NCBI RefSeq assembly: GCF_016802725.1
Contig: NC_052678.1
Location: forward strand, 10,894,483-10,958,482
Direction: 5' to 3'
DNA: 64,000 nucleotides
From: Solenopsis invicta
Lineage: Eukaryota; Arthropoda; Insecta; Hymenoptera; Formicidae
The position numbers and the translations under genes were made by a program. The notes beneath the pieces are model-generated. The model searched no databases. It was not told the origin of the DNA and worked only from the letters and a program-made list of their open reading frames with translations. Positions 1 through 12,842 of this stretch are shown here, in pieces (position 1 is the stretch's first letter; each line of letters starts with the position of its first letter).

Positions 1-722
1 AATATTGCGCAAAAGACAAAAGTGTCTAGTGAAACCTGTGAAACGCTTTTGAAGATAGACGATAAGACGTCGAAACTCGAAACTCGAAACACGTAGACAT
101 GCACAACGCAGCACACTCGCATTCGCGTGCGTACGTAGACGATATATACCTTGCCGAAGCGAGTGAGAAGATCCTTTTCCTCCTTTCGAGGTAGTCTGTC
201 ACGTCTCGTTAAGACGTTGCTGTCGCGACCGACGCCGACGCCGACGGCAATGACGGCATCACCCTGCGGCGCACATCGTGGTGGACGATAAAATACGATA
301 CGTAGCTCCGCAGATAAATTGCGCGACTGCGTCGGATCGGACTCGCGTCGAACGCATCTGAATGGCGTCTGAACGGATTGCAAAATGACGGCCAACTGCA
401 TTCACCTCTTTCGCGCTGACCGCGAAGGGGATAGAGGGTGGCGCGAGGGGGATAGAGTGCAGCAGACGCGCGCATTCGTGACACGGATACGATTCACCGA
501 GCGAGCCACCCTTCCCTCTGTAACGATACGTGGCCTCGCCCCTTGTACTCCTTGTGCACCATACGCTATACACCCCTCCAACCGTAATACAAGTACGGTT
601 ACACTTTTTCAACTTTTGCAACAACCTCGAACAATCAATCCCAATTGCCCGAATAATTGATTCAATTCTTCTTCAATTCTTTCCCCTCTTCAACTTTTGC
701 AATGCGACTGCTGTAAATTTGT

Positions 723-770
723 CTTTTGATCTTTCGATCTTTCGATCTTTCGATCTTTCGATCTTTCGAT
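723..770. repeat. Tandem 8-mer CTTTCGAT
   Basis: Five perfect head-to-tail copies of CTTTCGAT at 731-770 follow one copy with a single change. It is a simple minisatellite in intergenic DNA with no visible function. Confidence 0.9.
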
Positions 771-2037
771 ATCGAATGAAATTCACGTGTATCGCAATTA
801 TCGCAAACTTAAAGGACCAAATACCAAATGCCCTATTCTTAATTGCTTTCAACTCGTTTAATCATTGAATTCTCATTCAACGAGAAGCAATATTTTGCTA
901 AGGGTGCCACGTAATCGCTACTGAAATAATCATCAAAGTTTCGTGTTTCCATTTCACCACGTGTGCATCAATCATCCTCTACTTGAACCAAGCGATATTT
1001 AATCTTTCCTCCACTATTATTTACGATATTTCCTACCTCTTGCTATTCGTTAAATTTTCCTTATCTTTATTTTTCTTCAAATCTTGGCTTTCCGCCAAAT
1101 CGAAAAAGAAGACAAACAAAAAGGGAACAACAGAGCAGGATGGCAAGGTTAAGTAAGAGCAAAGAGGAGGGAGCGTTGAATGAGAACTTGCAGGTCGATG
1201 AGAGGGTGTAGAGAGAGGGAAACAAATCGGCCTTCGTAACACTCGGGAGGGTGAAGAAAGGATATAGAATGTAGGCTAGTCTCGTTGGCGAACAGCGTCC
1301 CCAATCGATACTCACGCAGCAAACTTGTACGCCCTCTCATTTTGTTAATCTTTCATTTTATTACATTTCGTTACGATTAACTAATAAATTACGTATTTAG
1401 GATGTAATTTCACAAACGAGCTAAAAAAAAGTAAAGAAAGAGAGAATCGAAACGCATTCACAATTTCTTACATTATGTTTGGCTGCAATTAATGAAAATA
1501 ATTAGAATTGGACACGTGTATCTAACGTATCACGTAAGATGATACATGAACGTGATAATGACATTAATTTTGCGCACCTGTACACAGAAATCTGTAAATA
1601 AGATAGATACATGTAAAGTGTATTAAAAGTCGATTCTTTTCTAGTAAGAGAGAGAGAAATGGAGAAACGTTTAAACCTGTTAATAATTTTATTAATAAAA
1701 TTATCAAATGTCTACCAATTTACTTTTAATTTGTATTATCTACTTTTAATATTTTTACTATTTACACACACGCACACATACAATCGTATCGATATGTTTG
1801 CGATGTGATAATAGTAAAGCAATTATTCGTGCAAGTTTATATAATCTAATTCAATGACTGCACACAAGAATAAAATTTGTTAATTACTTTAATCGACCGA
1901 GCCACACGTCATCCGTTTCCGGTGGAATACAGAGAGCTCGGTCTTTGTAATATTCCCAGAGATTTACTCCTTGTAAGAATCACAATTTTATGCAGTAATG
2001 TACCAAATGTCCATTTGTACCAAATTATACAGATAAA

Positions 2038-2038
2038 T

Positions 2039-2113
<75 letters not shown>
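2038..2113. repeat. (AT)n followed by (GTAT)n microsatellite
   Basis: About 26 AT units run directly into about five GTAT units. This is an ordinary compound microsatellite. Confidence 0.95.
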
Positions 2114-2114
<1 letters not shown>

Positions 2115-4249
2115 TTATAAAATATATTTATAAAAATTTAGAGAGAAACAAAATGCTACAAACAAAGACATGAAAGGCGCTACTTTTTTGAGCGTTGCTT
2201 TTTCAAAATATTTTTTTAATTAATTCGTTTTACTGAAAAATAGATTCTTAAAACAAAATACCGCGAGGTGTTGAAATTTAAGATCGCAGATGGTTATATC
2301 ATATTCGATTTCCGGTAGTTGGAGCTACAGGAAATAAAACAACCTTTGATATACACATGTTTTATTTAAGGAGATAGAATGATAATGAATGATTCATGGA
2401 AAAACTCGAAACACATGTAACCACGAGATTGAAGGAAAAAGAGATCGCCTACGCGAGTTTCGATTTACGCATTTAATGTATTTTTAACTTAACGGATTAT
2501 TATGCTTCGTTAATTTTTTTACTACATTAATGAATGACTTACATCGTAATTAATATATTACAACAATGTCACTAAAATTAAATGATATTTTGTACATTAT
2601 TTTTTAACAAGTGTTTCTTTGATAATTGTTTATCACAATTTTTCAATTTATAGCATTATACTATCTTCGTAACTGACAATGAGTCTAAAATTAAAATTCT
2701 ATCCAAGATAAACTTTGCTCGATATAAATGAAGAGAATAAAGTTATTTATTCTATTAAAATTTAGTTTTCAAGAAACACACTTTTAATTATTTGTATTTC
2801 GACATTTTACTGTGTGAGAGAATGAAAAAGGTCTTTTATCTTTTTTGGGATATCCCGTGTTCATATATTTAAAAAAAGTTAAACTCGGAAGTTCTCATAG
2901 TAAGATTACCATATATCTGTACAATAGCAATTGTTATCACGATGAGATTTTTTCGCGTGGAATAGCGAAGAGAAATAAACGTGAATTACGAGTATCCACA
3001 TATTCCACATCCTTTTGCTGGATAAAGAGAAACGTCAAAGCTGCGCATACGCAATGCGAATACCCGTACAACCTTCAATGGGCTGCCTACCCATTCGCAT
3101 CCGCTCGCAGGGATTGAGCTCTTCCATTGAGCAACTTGGCTGCTTCCGCTTTCCGTTCATGCGTTTGTCTCCTCTTCTTCCCCCCCCCCTCCCCCTTTCC
3201 TTTTCCTTCTTTAGCTCGACGTTTTTTTTGTTTTTCTATTTTTTTCCGATCGTTTTTTCTCTCTTAGATGCGAGTGTTGGTACACGCTGCTCCGGCAGCG
3301 CGGTGGCAGCAGCGACCCGATTCGATGAACAATTATTACACAAAGAGCCCAGAATTTGGTATTCATCCATGTCGCAAATTGCTATTAATGTGCTTATCGG
3401 GGGGAGATATTGATCGAGTCCCGGTTTTTCAATGAACTGTACTGCCGTTGCTGGTGGCAGTACAAGGGACAAGGCGATACGCGACCCAGAGCCGTCCACG
3501 GCGACCTACTTTGAGGCTGTGACGTTGAACGGTCCATTCACCTTGCAGCTCGTTCAGAAATCAAAGCACGTGCTATCATTGGCTACTTATGAATACGCGA
3601 CGGGACAATTTCTACAGAAAACCTCTCGAATGTACACGTGTACCGTGAAGTATTCAACGTTAAATATATCTACTCGCATTATTTTCTCACTCGGCATTCG
3701 AGAGAGATAGAGAAAGATAGAAATAAGACGTTTATTAAATTATTCTGCTCGTACCGTTGTTTTGTTTAAATGTCAATCCGTGGCTAACTAAAACGCGCGT
3801 TGATCGTTTCTCTTGTATCGTTAGGCAAACGCGACGAGGAGTGATGAATTTACCTGTTGAATAATTTTCAACTAAAACTTCACTAAAAAAGCGAAATTTT
3901 TTACAACACGTTGATGTTAAACGTATTCTTTAACCAAAGATTCCAAAGATAAAGATTCTTATTTTAAGAGCGATGACGTTAATGATGAAGCTATGATTAT
4001 TATAGATTATTTATGATCCTAAATTGGATTATCGAGATATTTATATAACTATTCTTTCCATATTACACAATCAGCATGCTGTTGATCGCGTTATTTGTAA
4101 GAAGAGCAAATATATTGCTCTTATTGTAACTTGTAGCGTATTTTTTAGAGTGAAAAATCTCTTTTCGCGAAAAGATGAGCGTAGGGGGTTAGCTTGCCCT
4201 AGTAACCTAGTTTATCCCTGGGGGTTGAATAAACGGAGTTTCAAGCTAG

Positions 4250-4259
4250 ATGACGTCAT
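4250..4259. promoter_or_regulatory. CRE-like palindrome
   Basis: The 10-bp perfect palindrome ATGACGTCAT contains the full cAMP-response/ATF consensus TGACGTCA. It lies about 0.9 kb upstream of the dehydrogenase start codon in a locally GC-richer patch. A single site of this length can occur by chance, so a regulatory role is only a possibility. Confidence 0.25.
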
Positions 4260-5142
4260 TCTCGACCCCATTTCCGGTTTCCCGGTGCAACCAGTTATCC
4301 AGCTGTGCCCCGTTGACCCGAAATTTCTCATGAATCGAAGGACATTCGTTCACAATGAGTCGATCTGCCGTGAATGAATTTGCCGCATCAGCATCATTGT
4401 TATCTCGAAACGAAGAAAAGAGCTCGCGCTTCGAGTGGTGAATTAATTCAATCACATATCTCGTACAGGTTAAGCAATTCTTTCATAATTCAAGTTTATA
4501 CGATTATTTTCATTACGTTTGTTACAATTAACGACATGCGCAAAAACAATGCTAAAAGACTTTGAATTCTCTGAGAGATTTCAAACGCGCGAGATAACGC
4601 ATATAACGATAGTCATAAATTAATAAATTATTGGCTCGCTGAATTATTTGCTCCTTCTCCCGACATTTCTTAATTCCACTTTGATCGAAATCTAAATCTG
4701 TTATGGCTTTTCCATTTTTAGGAGATCAAATCCGATGTAGAAGAGAAAATATTGTTGCATTCTGTGTTTCATTTTCAATATACTCATTTTCAATACTCTA
4801 CAAGCCGATATTATTACAGTCCTGTTTTTATTTCCACATTTTCATATCTTTACAACGTTGCATTATAATTTATAAGTTTGCGACGTTGCTATAAGTTTCC
4901 ACAAATAATTGTATCTTGCGTTTAAACAATTTTATTTTCGCTTTGATCTTCGTATAATTGTCCTGACCTTTAGATAATTGTCGAGTCGGCAATCGCTCTA
5001 CACACGCATCAGTCTTGCGCAATCACTTGCGATTTGATAAGATATTAAGTGTCACCAACATATAAATGTCGCATGATGATGACTGGGTTTCTTAGTTTCT
5101 TCGAATAAAACGACTCGAGCAGATACAGATTGTGAATACGCA

Positions 5143-7634
5143 ATGGAATATTTGAGCTTTAATTCGTCGAACAAGTCACTTACTTTGAAGAAACGAGATA
5201 TTCTTCCTAAACCAGCGGCGAACGAAGTCCGAATTAAAGTCACGTATTCTGGAATTTGTGGAACGGATCTTCATATTTTGGAAGTATATCATTTTTACAT
5301 TCTATCGTTTATATCGATATCATTTTTAGTATCGTGATTGTAGAACGTAAAACATTATAATGATTCCAAATAGTTATATTAAGTTATAGTAAAGTTTCTT
5401 AAACATAATTATTTTATTTTATCCTATTGCACCCAAAAAAATATTTTGCTGATGTAGCTAGACTTTCCCGCTATTTTTTGCTAAAAAGAATTATTTGTCA
5501 CATATAACGTTTAACGATATCTTCTAGAAAATTTAGGTCTCATGAGTGTAAGATTGGCTTTAACATGATTAGGTGCCACAGACGGTGCTTTCTAAGTTCC
5601 ACAACCAATTCAGATATAAATTCTATCTCTATTATTTAGATTGGTTAAATAACAAACATATGCGACATCACAAATCACAATTTGCTAATCATTTATCTAC
5701 ATTTTAGTTTAATTTTTTGCAGTCAAAAAATTGTGGCTGTACCTACTTGCAAGACTATTTTTTTGAGTGTACCTTTTCGATCAGCCATGATATCTCTTAT
5801 TCGCAGAAAATATAATTTATGTTACAAAAATATTTTATTATAAATTACAAAAGTTACAGATAAAATTTATAAGACACAAGTTTTATTATTTAAATTATTC
5901 GAAAATTATAGGAAACTATTTAAAACTAGCAGAGAAAATATTTATGTTTTTAGTTACACACACACACACACACACAAACACAATTAATCTGAAAGCTGTT
6001 TGTTTCATTATAGTCCGATAATTGAACTTTTATAATTTGAACTAACGTAATCCGTGATAAAAAAAAGAATTAAAATTTCCTCGATTGCCTCGTATCACGA
6101 TATCGACTAGCACACAAGTACACACGCCGATGTTACATGCTTCGATCTAAAAATAACGCATCTTTTAGGGAAGTTTTCCTTGTAAAGAGGATGGGCCTCT
6201 GACTCTTGGACATGAGTTTGTAGGTACTATCGATGAACTTGGATCGGAGGTAACCATCTTTAAAATTGGTCAACGTGTCGCTGTCGATCCTAACAGGGGA
6301 TGCAACATATGCCATCACTGTCACAATGCAAATTATCATTTTTGTAAGCACGGTGGTATAAATAATACCATTGGTATTTTCAAAGATGGTGGATGGGCTA
6401 CGCACGCGCTTGTCCCAGAAACACAGGTACGCGATACATACGGAATGCCCCAAAAAGCCCAGATATGTAACGATGAATTTTTCGCCCATTTAGCATTGAT
6501 TTTTTTCTTAGCAAAAATATCTAAGCACTAATAATTTTCGTGATATAAATAAATGAGAGAAAAGTTTCTCGCATGTTAAATTAAAAAAAACCGAATACAA
6601 ATAACAAATTGTTAATAAAATTTTTATTTAAGGCTGCAACACAATGAAAATTAAAATTAAAATCAAAAATTGTGATAATGATTTTGCTTAATTTTTACTT
6701 TTATTGAAAAGTCAACTCTAAATTAACAAAGAGATACATTCGTCATCTTTTTGAGATATTTTGTACATTTTGTAATTGTCCATTTTAATTATTCTACATC
6801 TTGTTTAAACTATATTCTCGCATTGTGATATCCGTATTATTTGCATGATATTGTCGATATTTACAATAGGTATATTTAATTCCGGATGAAATTGAAATGC
6901 ACCAAGCAGTACTGAGTGAGCCGTTGTCGTGCATGGCTCACGGTTGGGACAAAATCAATCCTGTAACCGTAGGAAACAAGGTTCTTGTAGTAGGCGCCGG
7001 TATCATAGGTTTATTGTGGGCCTCTTTGTTTCATTTGCATGGTCTCAGAAAGACTGTCACTATCAGTGAACCGCAACAAAAACGAAAAGATCTTGCCTCC
7101 AATCTTGGTAATGTAGATAATATTAAAAATTTGGAGAAAACTCTTTCTAACAGCCCTATATATATATATTTATCATGTAAATAGGTCTTGATTATAAAGT
7201 TAAATATCCGACGGAATTGAAAGAGGAGTTTGATTTAGCTGTGGATTGTAGCGGCAATGCTCCAGCCATGGAATTGGCCATGTCTTTGTTAGGTCACGGT
7301 GGTCGCTTGTGCGTATTCGGTGTCGCTAATCCAAAAGCGAAACTATCGATTGAACCATTTCAGGTAAATCTATCGAGAATGTGATAGAGTTTGTGACAGT
7401 CTTTTACTCAAAATTCCAATTATTATGCAGATTTACAAAAAGGAGTTGAGCATCATAGGCGTGATTATAAACCCCTACAGTTTTTCCAAAGGATTAGCTT
7501 TGGTGCAATCAATGTCAGAAGAATATCTTGATTACAATAAATTGGGAATCAAGATATTTTCCTTGTCCCAATATAAAGAAGCTCTCGATGCGCTGAAGAA
7601 AGGAGACATAAGCAAGGCTGTTTTCAAATTGTGA
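5143..7634 (+). CDS. Zinc-dependent medium-chain dehydrogenase (sorbitol/arabinitol/threonine dehydrogenase-like)
   Basis: Five exons, 5143-5283, 6169-6426, 6870-7107, 7185-7363 and 7431-7634, join in frame with GT-AG ends and give 339 aa, close to the usual 340-360 aa. The product should be a cytosolic NAD-linked polyol or related alcohol dehydrogenase. Catalytic zinc ligands are C39 in GICGTD and H62-E63 in LGHEF, with E150 as the nearby conserved acid. Structural zinc cysteines are C92, C95, C98 and C106. The Rossmann motif is GAGIIG at 175-180, and E200 at the end of the second strand favours NAD over NADP (inference). The start has G at -3 and G at +4. All motifs are intact, so the gene looks functional. 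The exact substrate cannot be told from sequence; sorbitol, arabinitol and threonine dehydrogenases share this architecture. Confidence 0.93.
5430..5769. mobile_element. Possible MITE in dehydrogenase intron 1
   Basis: The two ends form short imperfect terminal inverted repeats: CACCCAAAAAAATA on the left, and the complement of CACTCAAAAAAATA on the right. Weaker matches continue inward (TTTTGC against TCTTGC). The 340-bp interior has no coding frame. This fits a non-autonomous DNA transposon relic. No clear target-site duplication was found, so the exact boundaries are uncertain. Confidence 0.45.
5956..5982. repeat. (CA)n microsatellite
   Basis: A short CA run lies in intron 1 of the dehydrogenase gene, with nothing unusual around it. 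Confidence 0.85.
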
Positions 7635-7778
7635 AAGTTTATATATTATTTTATTCATATATGTATATATAATATAATATATAACGAGAAAAGACAAAAA
7701 TACTTTCTTTTTATAAAATTTTATTGCTTGTTCCATACATAAATTTGGTTGAATATGTAAATGCATGGAGTTTGAAGT

Positions 7779-7784
7779 AATAAA
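7779..7784 (+). terminator. Candidate poly(A) signal of the dehydrogenase gene
   Basis: AATAAA lies about 145 nt after the stop codon in AT-rich 3' DNA. It is the first perfect hexamer that I see downstream. Confidence 0.5.
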
Positions 7785-9149
7785 ATGCGATATGACACTA
7801 CTGAAATGAATATCTGTATAAAACTTGATCGCTGATATTATATAGCCATGATATATATCTGACAATACACAATTGTTTACAACGTAGATAGAGATACTAC
7901 AATTATTACAAGTATTACGAGTATGTATATATCATGATATCGAGTTTCAAATACAAATAACGATATTAGCAGGTATAAAATTGGAAACTTGTAAAGACGA
8001 TATAAAAAACTTGCTGAGATTCTTTTGTATCCAAATTCCCTCTTTCTACTTTCTCTTATCAGATTATACAACACCTATATGATACGCCTTGTTAAAAGAT
8101 ACATCGCGATTATAAATGTGCAATAAGTAGAAATATGTACGTGCTTGATAAGACGCATAAAGTGTTATATTACATACGTACAAGTAATATACGTAATGTG
8201 TTCTGTAATGCGTTTTGCTTACCTTATACACATGTATAATTTTACTTCTAACATAAATTACATTTTTTTATATCACGAACAAGGCACTAACATCAACATT
8301 GTTTTCTTTGTTCATGACATTCCAAAATCTTTCGTTAACAGGATAGCTATATAATTCTACAAATCTGTATTGTCGATTTGTAACTACTAACTATAAGTAA
8401 GATAATAATGTAGTGTGTTTTGTAATATCATTACTTTTTACTTGTTCGTTTATCGTCGTTTATCAGTTGTATCGAAGTCAAGAAATTTTCATTATGCTGT
8501 TTATTAACGCCGCCGCATTACATACTACGTGGTGTGTCATCATAAATGTGTACTGGAATGTTAGTTATTTATATCTTTCCAACATTTGTATATCGTTGGG
8601 GTCTATATTCGCAAGAGTACATGAATTACTTTTTCTAGTAATTAAAATGCCAACAAGTATCATATTAGCGTGATAAATTTATGAGAATCACATCGTGTCC
8701 CTTTTCTCTGGAACATCCTATCAGACTGCATTCTCCGTTAGATTTAATATCATTTAAATAAAGTTAAAATTTCGATGTAAAAATTGAGCGGCGTAATTAC
8801 GCGTACCAAGAGAAAGGGGTCAATAATAAAAATTTAAAAAAATATTAAAAAAAAACACCAATAAATTGAATATAAAGATTCCAATATAAAATTTGCATAT
8901 AAATACATATACCTATATATACATATAAAAAGTTTATTCTAAAAATAAAGGTACTGTAAAAAATTGAATTTGTAAATAATGATACTAAATTTCTATCAAC
9001 AACTGCATTGTGGTGACTCGACTCGTCACGATATGCGCGTTTTTCATTAATGATAAATTCTGTTGTAAATAACTATAAAAATAATTGCATGATACAAATA
9101 TAGAAAGTAAGTTAGTAAAACAGTAATTGAGGCCTTTACAGTTTTGGTT
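7785..9149. other. AT-rich gap between dehydrogenase and Lachesin
   Basis: These two genes are convergent, and the gap holds their 3' flanks. Open frames in it are low-complexity and show no domain. TTTATT at 8933-8938 is AATAAA on the minus strand and could end the longer Lachesin transcript. Confidence 0.6.
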
Positions 9150-9268
9150 TTACAGCGTTATTACAACAACAATAAAGCTGATGATTGCATAGAGCCATTT
9201 TAAGAAGTCACATTGATTCGCCGCTGCCCATTGAAGGCCCGGATAGTTAATATTTGGCGTAGAAATTT
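9150..9268 (-). CDS. Lac: Lachesin alternative last exon B
   Basis: A good acceptor (TTTACAG) lies just above 9268, and the exon also starts with two A bases that complete the same phase-1 glutamate codon. It codes 38 residues starting EISTPNINYPGLQW and ending in a long hydrophobic tail (LYAIISFIVVVITL), preceded by small residues AAANQC that could be the GPI site. It cannot follow exon A, since A has its own stop, so A and B are mutually exclusive. No homologue of this tail is known to me. Confidence 0.7.
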
Positions 9269-11612
9269 CTGTAAATATCACAAACATATGCATAAATACA
9301 GAGTGTCCCAGCTTTTTCCTTATATACTTCAACAACAGTGTGTTGTATGAACACAGAAATAAAAAAAATATTACCTAACACAGATCCGAAAATGCAGTAT
9401 TAAAAGGTTTATATTTTACCCAATTTTGCACTTAACAAATGCCATCCACCCAAATGTCACAGTATAAACTTGACATCAATGTAATATTAATTTTATCATC
9501 GTAGGAATTTCACTTAACCCCTGCAGTTGCGTTGATGTATTATCTTGATTTTGTAAAATGACTTTTGTTTGATAAACTTGAGTTTCTTACATATTCCACA
9601 GTTTTGATATAAGTAATTAAACATTTTTGGACCTATGTTTATACAATATTTTTTTTATTTCTATTCACAGAACATTTATTAAAATTGATTGAGAAAATCT
9701 CGTACAGATAGCCTGTTTAAAGATAAACATAGAAACCCATTTAGGATCTACAATCGAATGCTCGATATCTGAATAACTATCAACATTACTGCAAGAATAC
9801 GTATAAAACATGACTTACCTCATTGTCATTGAAATTAATATAACTAGAACTACCAAAGGTCCAGAAGAAATTGGAACTACACCGGTTCCATAATGAGCCT
9901 GACCACAAGCTGGCGGGCAAACGGGAATAATGGTTTCTGCGCAAACAAAAGAAGGAACGAATCTAATACATGCTATCTACGGAAATAAAAATCGACTTTG
10001 CTAAGGAAAGAAAAGATGTAAAAAATATACATGTTTATATAAATTGAAGATAAAAATTCATAGCGCTAAGATTACTGATGAAAATGCATTATCATGCCAC
10101 AGTCAACATATCGATGAAAAGTTTTTCCATCTAATACACTTAATTGTTTCAACTATATAGACATTCTCTACAGTTGACATACAATATAGAAAAATACAAA
10201 GTTGAAAGTTATCTCTTTTCACAATATATATTGTGAATTCTCTTACCAAAAAGCTCGACTTTCGTTTCGGCAGTGCCTAATTTGTTGGCTGCGCGGCATA
10301 GGTATTCTCCGTATTGTCGCTTTTCTATGGTAATAACTCGAATCGTTGTATCAGTATATTCATCCGCGGTCGCAAAGTGTGATATGCTGTAATGCTGATT
10401 ATTTGACAACTGTATGTCGTCTTTGAGCCAGATAATAGCTGGCGGAGGATACGCTTCCACGTGGCACTCCAAATCCATATCGTACTGCAAAGCTTGTCCG
10501 AGTCGAGGTCTAGGCGCTGTAATTACGGGGGCGAATTCAACTTCCACATTAATATTACGTCTGGCACCGCGTCCAACGCCATTCTCAGCGATGCAGTAAT
10601 ACGTTCCGCGATCCTCTTTGCGTATGGAAGATATTTTTAACGTGGTACCACTGCAATATTTTCAGATTATTTCAAATATTCTCGATTTAAGAGTACTTGG
10701 ATAAATAAAGATTTATTTTCGTTATCGTACCGATAGATCGATCCTCCAGTGGGTAAAATAGCATTGTTTTCTCTACGCCACGATATCCTGGGTGTCGGAT
10801 AACCATTTGCATAGCATTCCAGTAGGACGGGTTGTCCCTCGCTGACTACCAGAGATTGGGTCGAGTTGTCGCTAATTATCGGTGGTCTACGGACTTGTAA
10901 TTCCACTTCTGCGCTTATAAGATTGTTTACAGATATTTGTATTCTACATTGATAGAATCCAGCGTCTGTTTCTTGTATATCTTTAATCTAAAATTTAGTC
11001 ATATTAATCTCACGTTGTTAATCAACGTCTAAACAACACTGCGCACTTTTTATGATATTCTGAAATCTTACTTGCAAGTTGTAAGTAGTAGACGCTGTAT
11101 CATACTTGAGAGCAAATCTACTGTCTCTAATTATCAAAGCAGTGCCGGTGGAAAGTGCCACTTGCTCGTGTACACTTTCTTTATTAACTTTTATCCACAA
11201 GACTGGATATTCCTGTGCATACTGAACGGAGCAAAGTAGTTCTACCGTTTCACCGATATCTTTAATTTGTTCCTGTGATATGTAAGATATCGTCGGCGTA
11301 CGTTGAGCCGCAACTGTAACAACGTATAAATCATGTAAATATATCTTTGCCGCGTGCCAGCTACAAGCTGAAAAGCTGAAAAGCTGAAAAGCTGAAAAGC
11401 TGAATGGCCAAGCTGCGTGACTCACTGTGTATCGTCAGTAATTAACAAAAGAGAATTTTTCAGTTGTAAAATAAATATGGCGCTACTAATACGAAAAACA
11501 ATCGTATTCGCTCACGATCGTCACGCACGTAATGTGCGTGCGAAATTTACGTTTAGCAAATGTTCTTACCCGTTTGTAGAAACACGCATATCAAGGCTAG
11601 AATAGCACGCAT
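9150..11612 (-). CDS. Lac: Lachesin, GPI-anchored Ig-superfamily adhesion protein
   Basis: Read on the minus strand, exons are 11612-11570, 11313-11072, 10987-10731 and 10650-10247, followed by one of two last exons (9936-9815 or 9268-9150). The protein is 355 aa (form A) or 354 aa (form B), against about 359 aa for fly Lachesin. A signal peptide (residues 1-17, cut near AA/QRTP) precedes three Ig domains with cysteine pairs 42-109, 153-200 and 243-299, each second cysteine in the usual D/R-x-G-x-Y-x-C context. The second and third domains carry the family-typical stretches NNAILPTGGSIYR and LGQALQYDMDLECHVEAYPP. Family members are surface proteins needed for septate junctions, tracheal tube size and neural adhesion. 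Every splice phase agrees and no stop interrupts the frame. The anoctamin gene is divergent on the other side. Confidence 0.95.
9269..9814 (-). other. Lac: Spacer between the two Lachesin last exons
   Basis: This should be intron for form B and 3' untranslated region for form A. It is AT-rich, with TTTATT near 9654-9659 and again near 9674, either of which could be a minus-strand AATAAA for form A. I see no coding frame. Confidence 0.55.
9815..9936 (-). CDS. Lac: Lachesin alternative last exon A
   Basis: The acceptor lies just above 9936, and two bases complete the phase-1 codon left by the third Ig exon. The exon codes 39 residues ending at TAA 9815-9817. It begins ETIIPVCPPACGQ, the tail found in canonical Lachesins, and ends in a hydrophobic run (GPLVVLVILISMTMR) suitable for GPI attachment. 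The stop overlaps a perfect donor-like AGGTAAGT, but the codon path reads straight to the stop, so this is a terminal exon. Confidence 0.88.
11367..11404. repeat. Tandem 8-mer AGCTGAAA in Lachesin intron 1
   Basis: About five near-perfect copies with an 8-bp step sit in the intron between the signal-peptide exon and the first Ig exon. It is a short minisatellite. Confidence 0.9.
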
Positions 11613-12795
11613 TATGACACACCCAGTACAGTACTCGAGTCTGAAACCGGAGCCCGGAGTGTTTAGCTTCTCTCTGCGATGCCTTTGCTGCTCTCGTTCT
11701 CGAACATAGAATTCTTCCTCCTTTCCTTTAAATTCAAACGAACGTTCGACTGTCGCGAACAACGCGACTGGCACAAAGAAACGCGCACAAATCTCTCTCT
11801 CTCTACACTGCGTCTACACTGCGGTCTGCGAAGCGTCAGCAGACGGGTACAGGTGTCTGTTGACTGCTGTTGATCGAGCACGAGCGTTGTAAATATGGCG
11901 AATGATGCTACGTCTTGAGTCAAGTGAGAGACGAAATCTCATTTTATTATTAATTCGAATTTCTATCGCGATTATCGATCTACCTAAATTCATTTCAAAT
12001 CACGACTGATAATTACGAAATTTTTATTTATTGATTTAACGTTTTACAAATAATCTCCATATATTATTAACGCAATTCGATCATTCTCGCGATAGATTTG
12101 AACGTTTGAATATTCATTCAAATTTAAGCGTTAAAAATGCATCTTGCGAATAAAATTCTTGCGAAAGAATTACAGGAAGAAATATTTCTACTTTTTGCAT
12201 TTCGATAGTTTCAGTATAATAGATTATTTTCAATCTCGATTAGCTAACTTACCGACGTTTCATTAGCTTTTTATGCTGGGAAAATTCTTTTCGAGTATTA
12301 AACATGCAAAAATAAAAACACATTTAAATCAATAACGAAAAAGAAAGAATGCGTACAAGTATGGAGTATAAAGATATTAAATGTATTTTTAAACAATTGA
12401 AATTTAAAAAAAATTTATAAATTAGTATACGTATTTTTTATGTACCCGATAACAACGAAAAAAAATTTATATTAAAATAGTTGTCAATACACATAAACAA
12501 TTAACATGTCTCAATATTTTATTTAAATATATCAATTTGCAAAAATTTGATTGCAATTTACGGAGCGATCTTAGAACGCTTTTGCTCATAAACTTACGCG
12601 CACTTATTGCTTTACTAGACTCTTTATAGAAATTCTAATTGAATAATTTGCGTTTCGTTATACAGATCTAATGTAGGATAATAAATCGAAATAAAAAAAA
12701 ATAATAGGTTTGCTCAAATAAACGTTCAAATTAACTCGATGACAAATCAATATCAAAGTCGTTTAAATGAAATAATTTCTAAAGTTTTATATAAT

Positions 12796-12842
<47 letters not shown>

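Larger units (their letters stand above)
1..5142. other. Intergenic, no recognised gene
   Basis: I find no convincing gene here. The stretch at 180-600 and that at 3260-3620 are richer in CpG and G+C than the rest, which is what promoter-proximal DNA of an insect gene beyond the left edge could look like, but no exon chain can be built. Open frames here are short, overlap on both strands and have no recognisable domain. The stretch also holds an 8-bp tandem repeat, an AT/GTAT microsatellite, a pyrimidine tract near 3160-3266 and a perfect CRE-like palindrome at 4250-4259. Confidence 0.6.

Noticed and set aside
4024..4377. 117-codon frame in GC-richer DNA
   Set aside because: No domain, overlapping frames on both strands, and its first half is ordinary AT-rich DNA.
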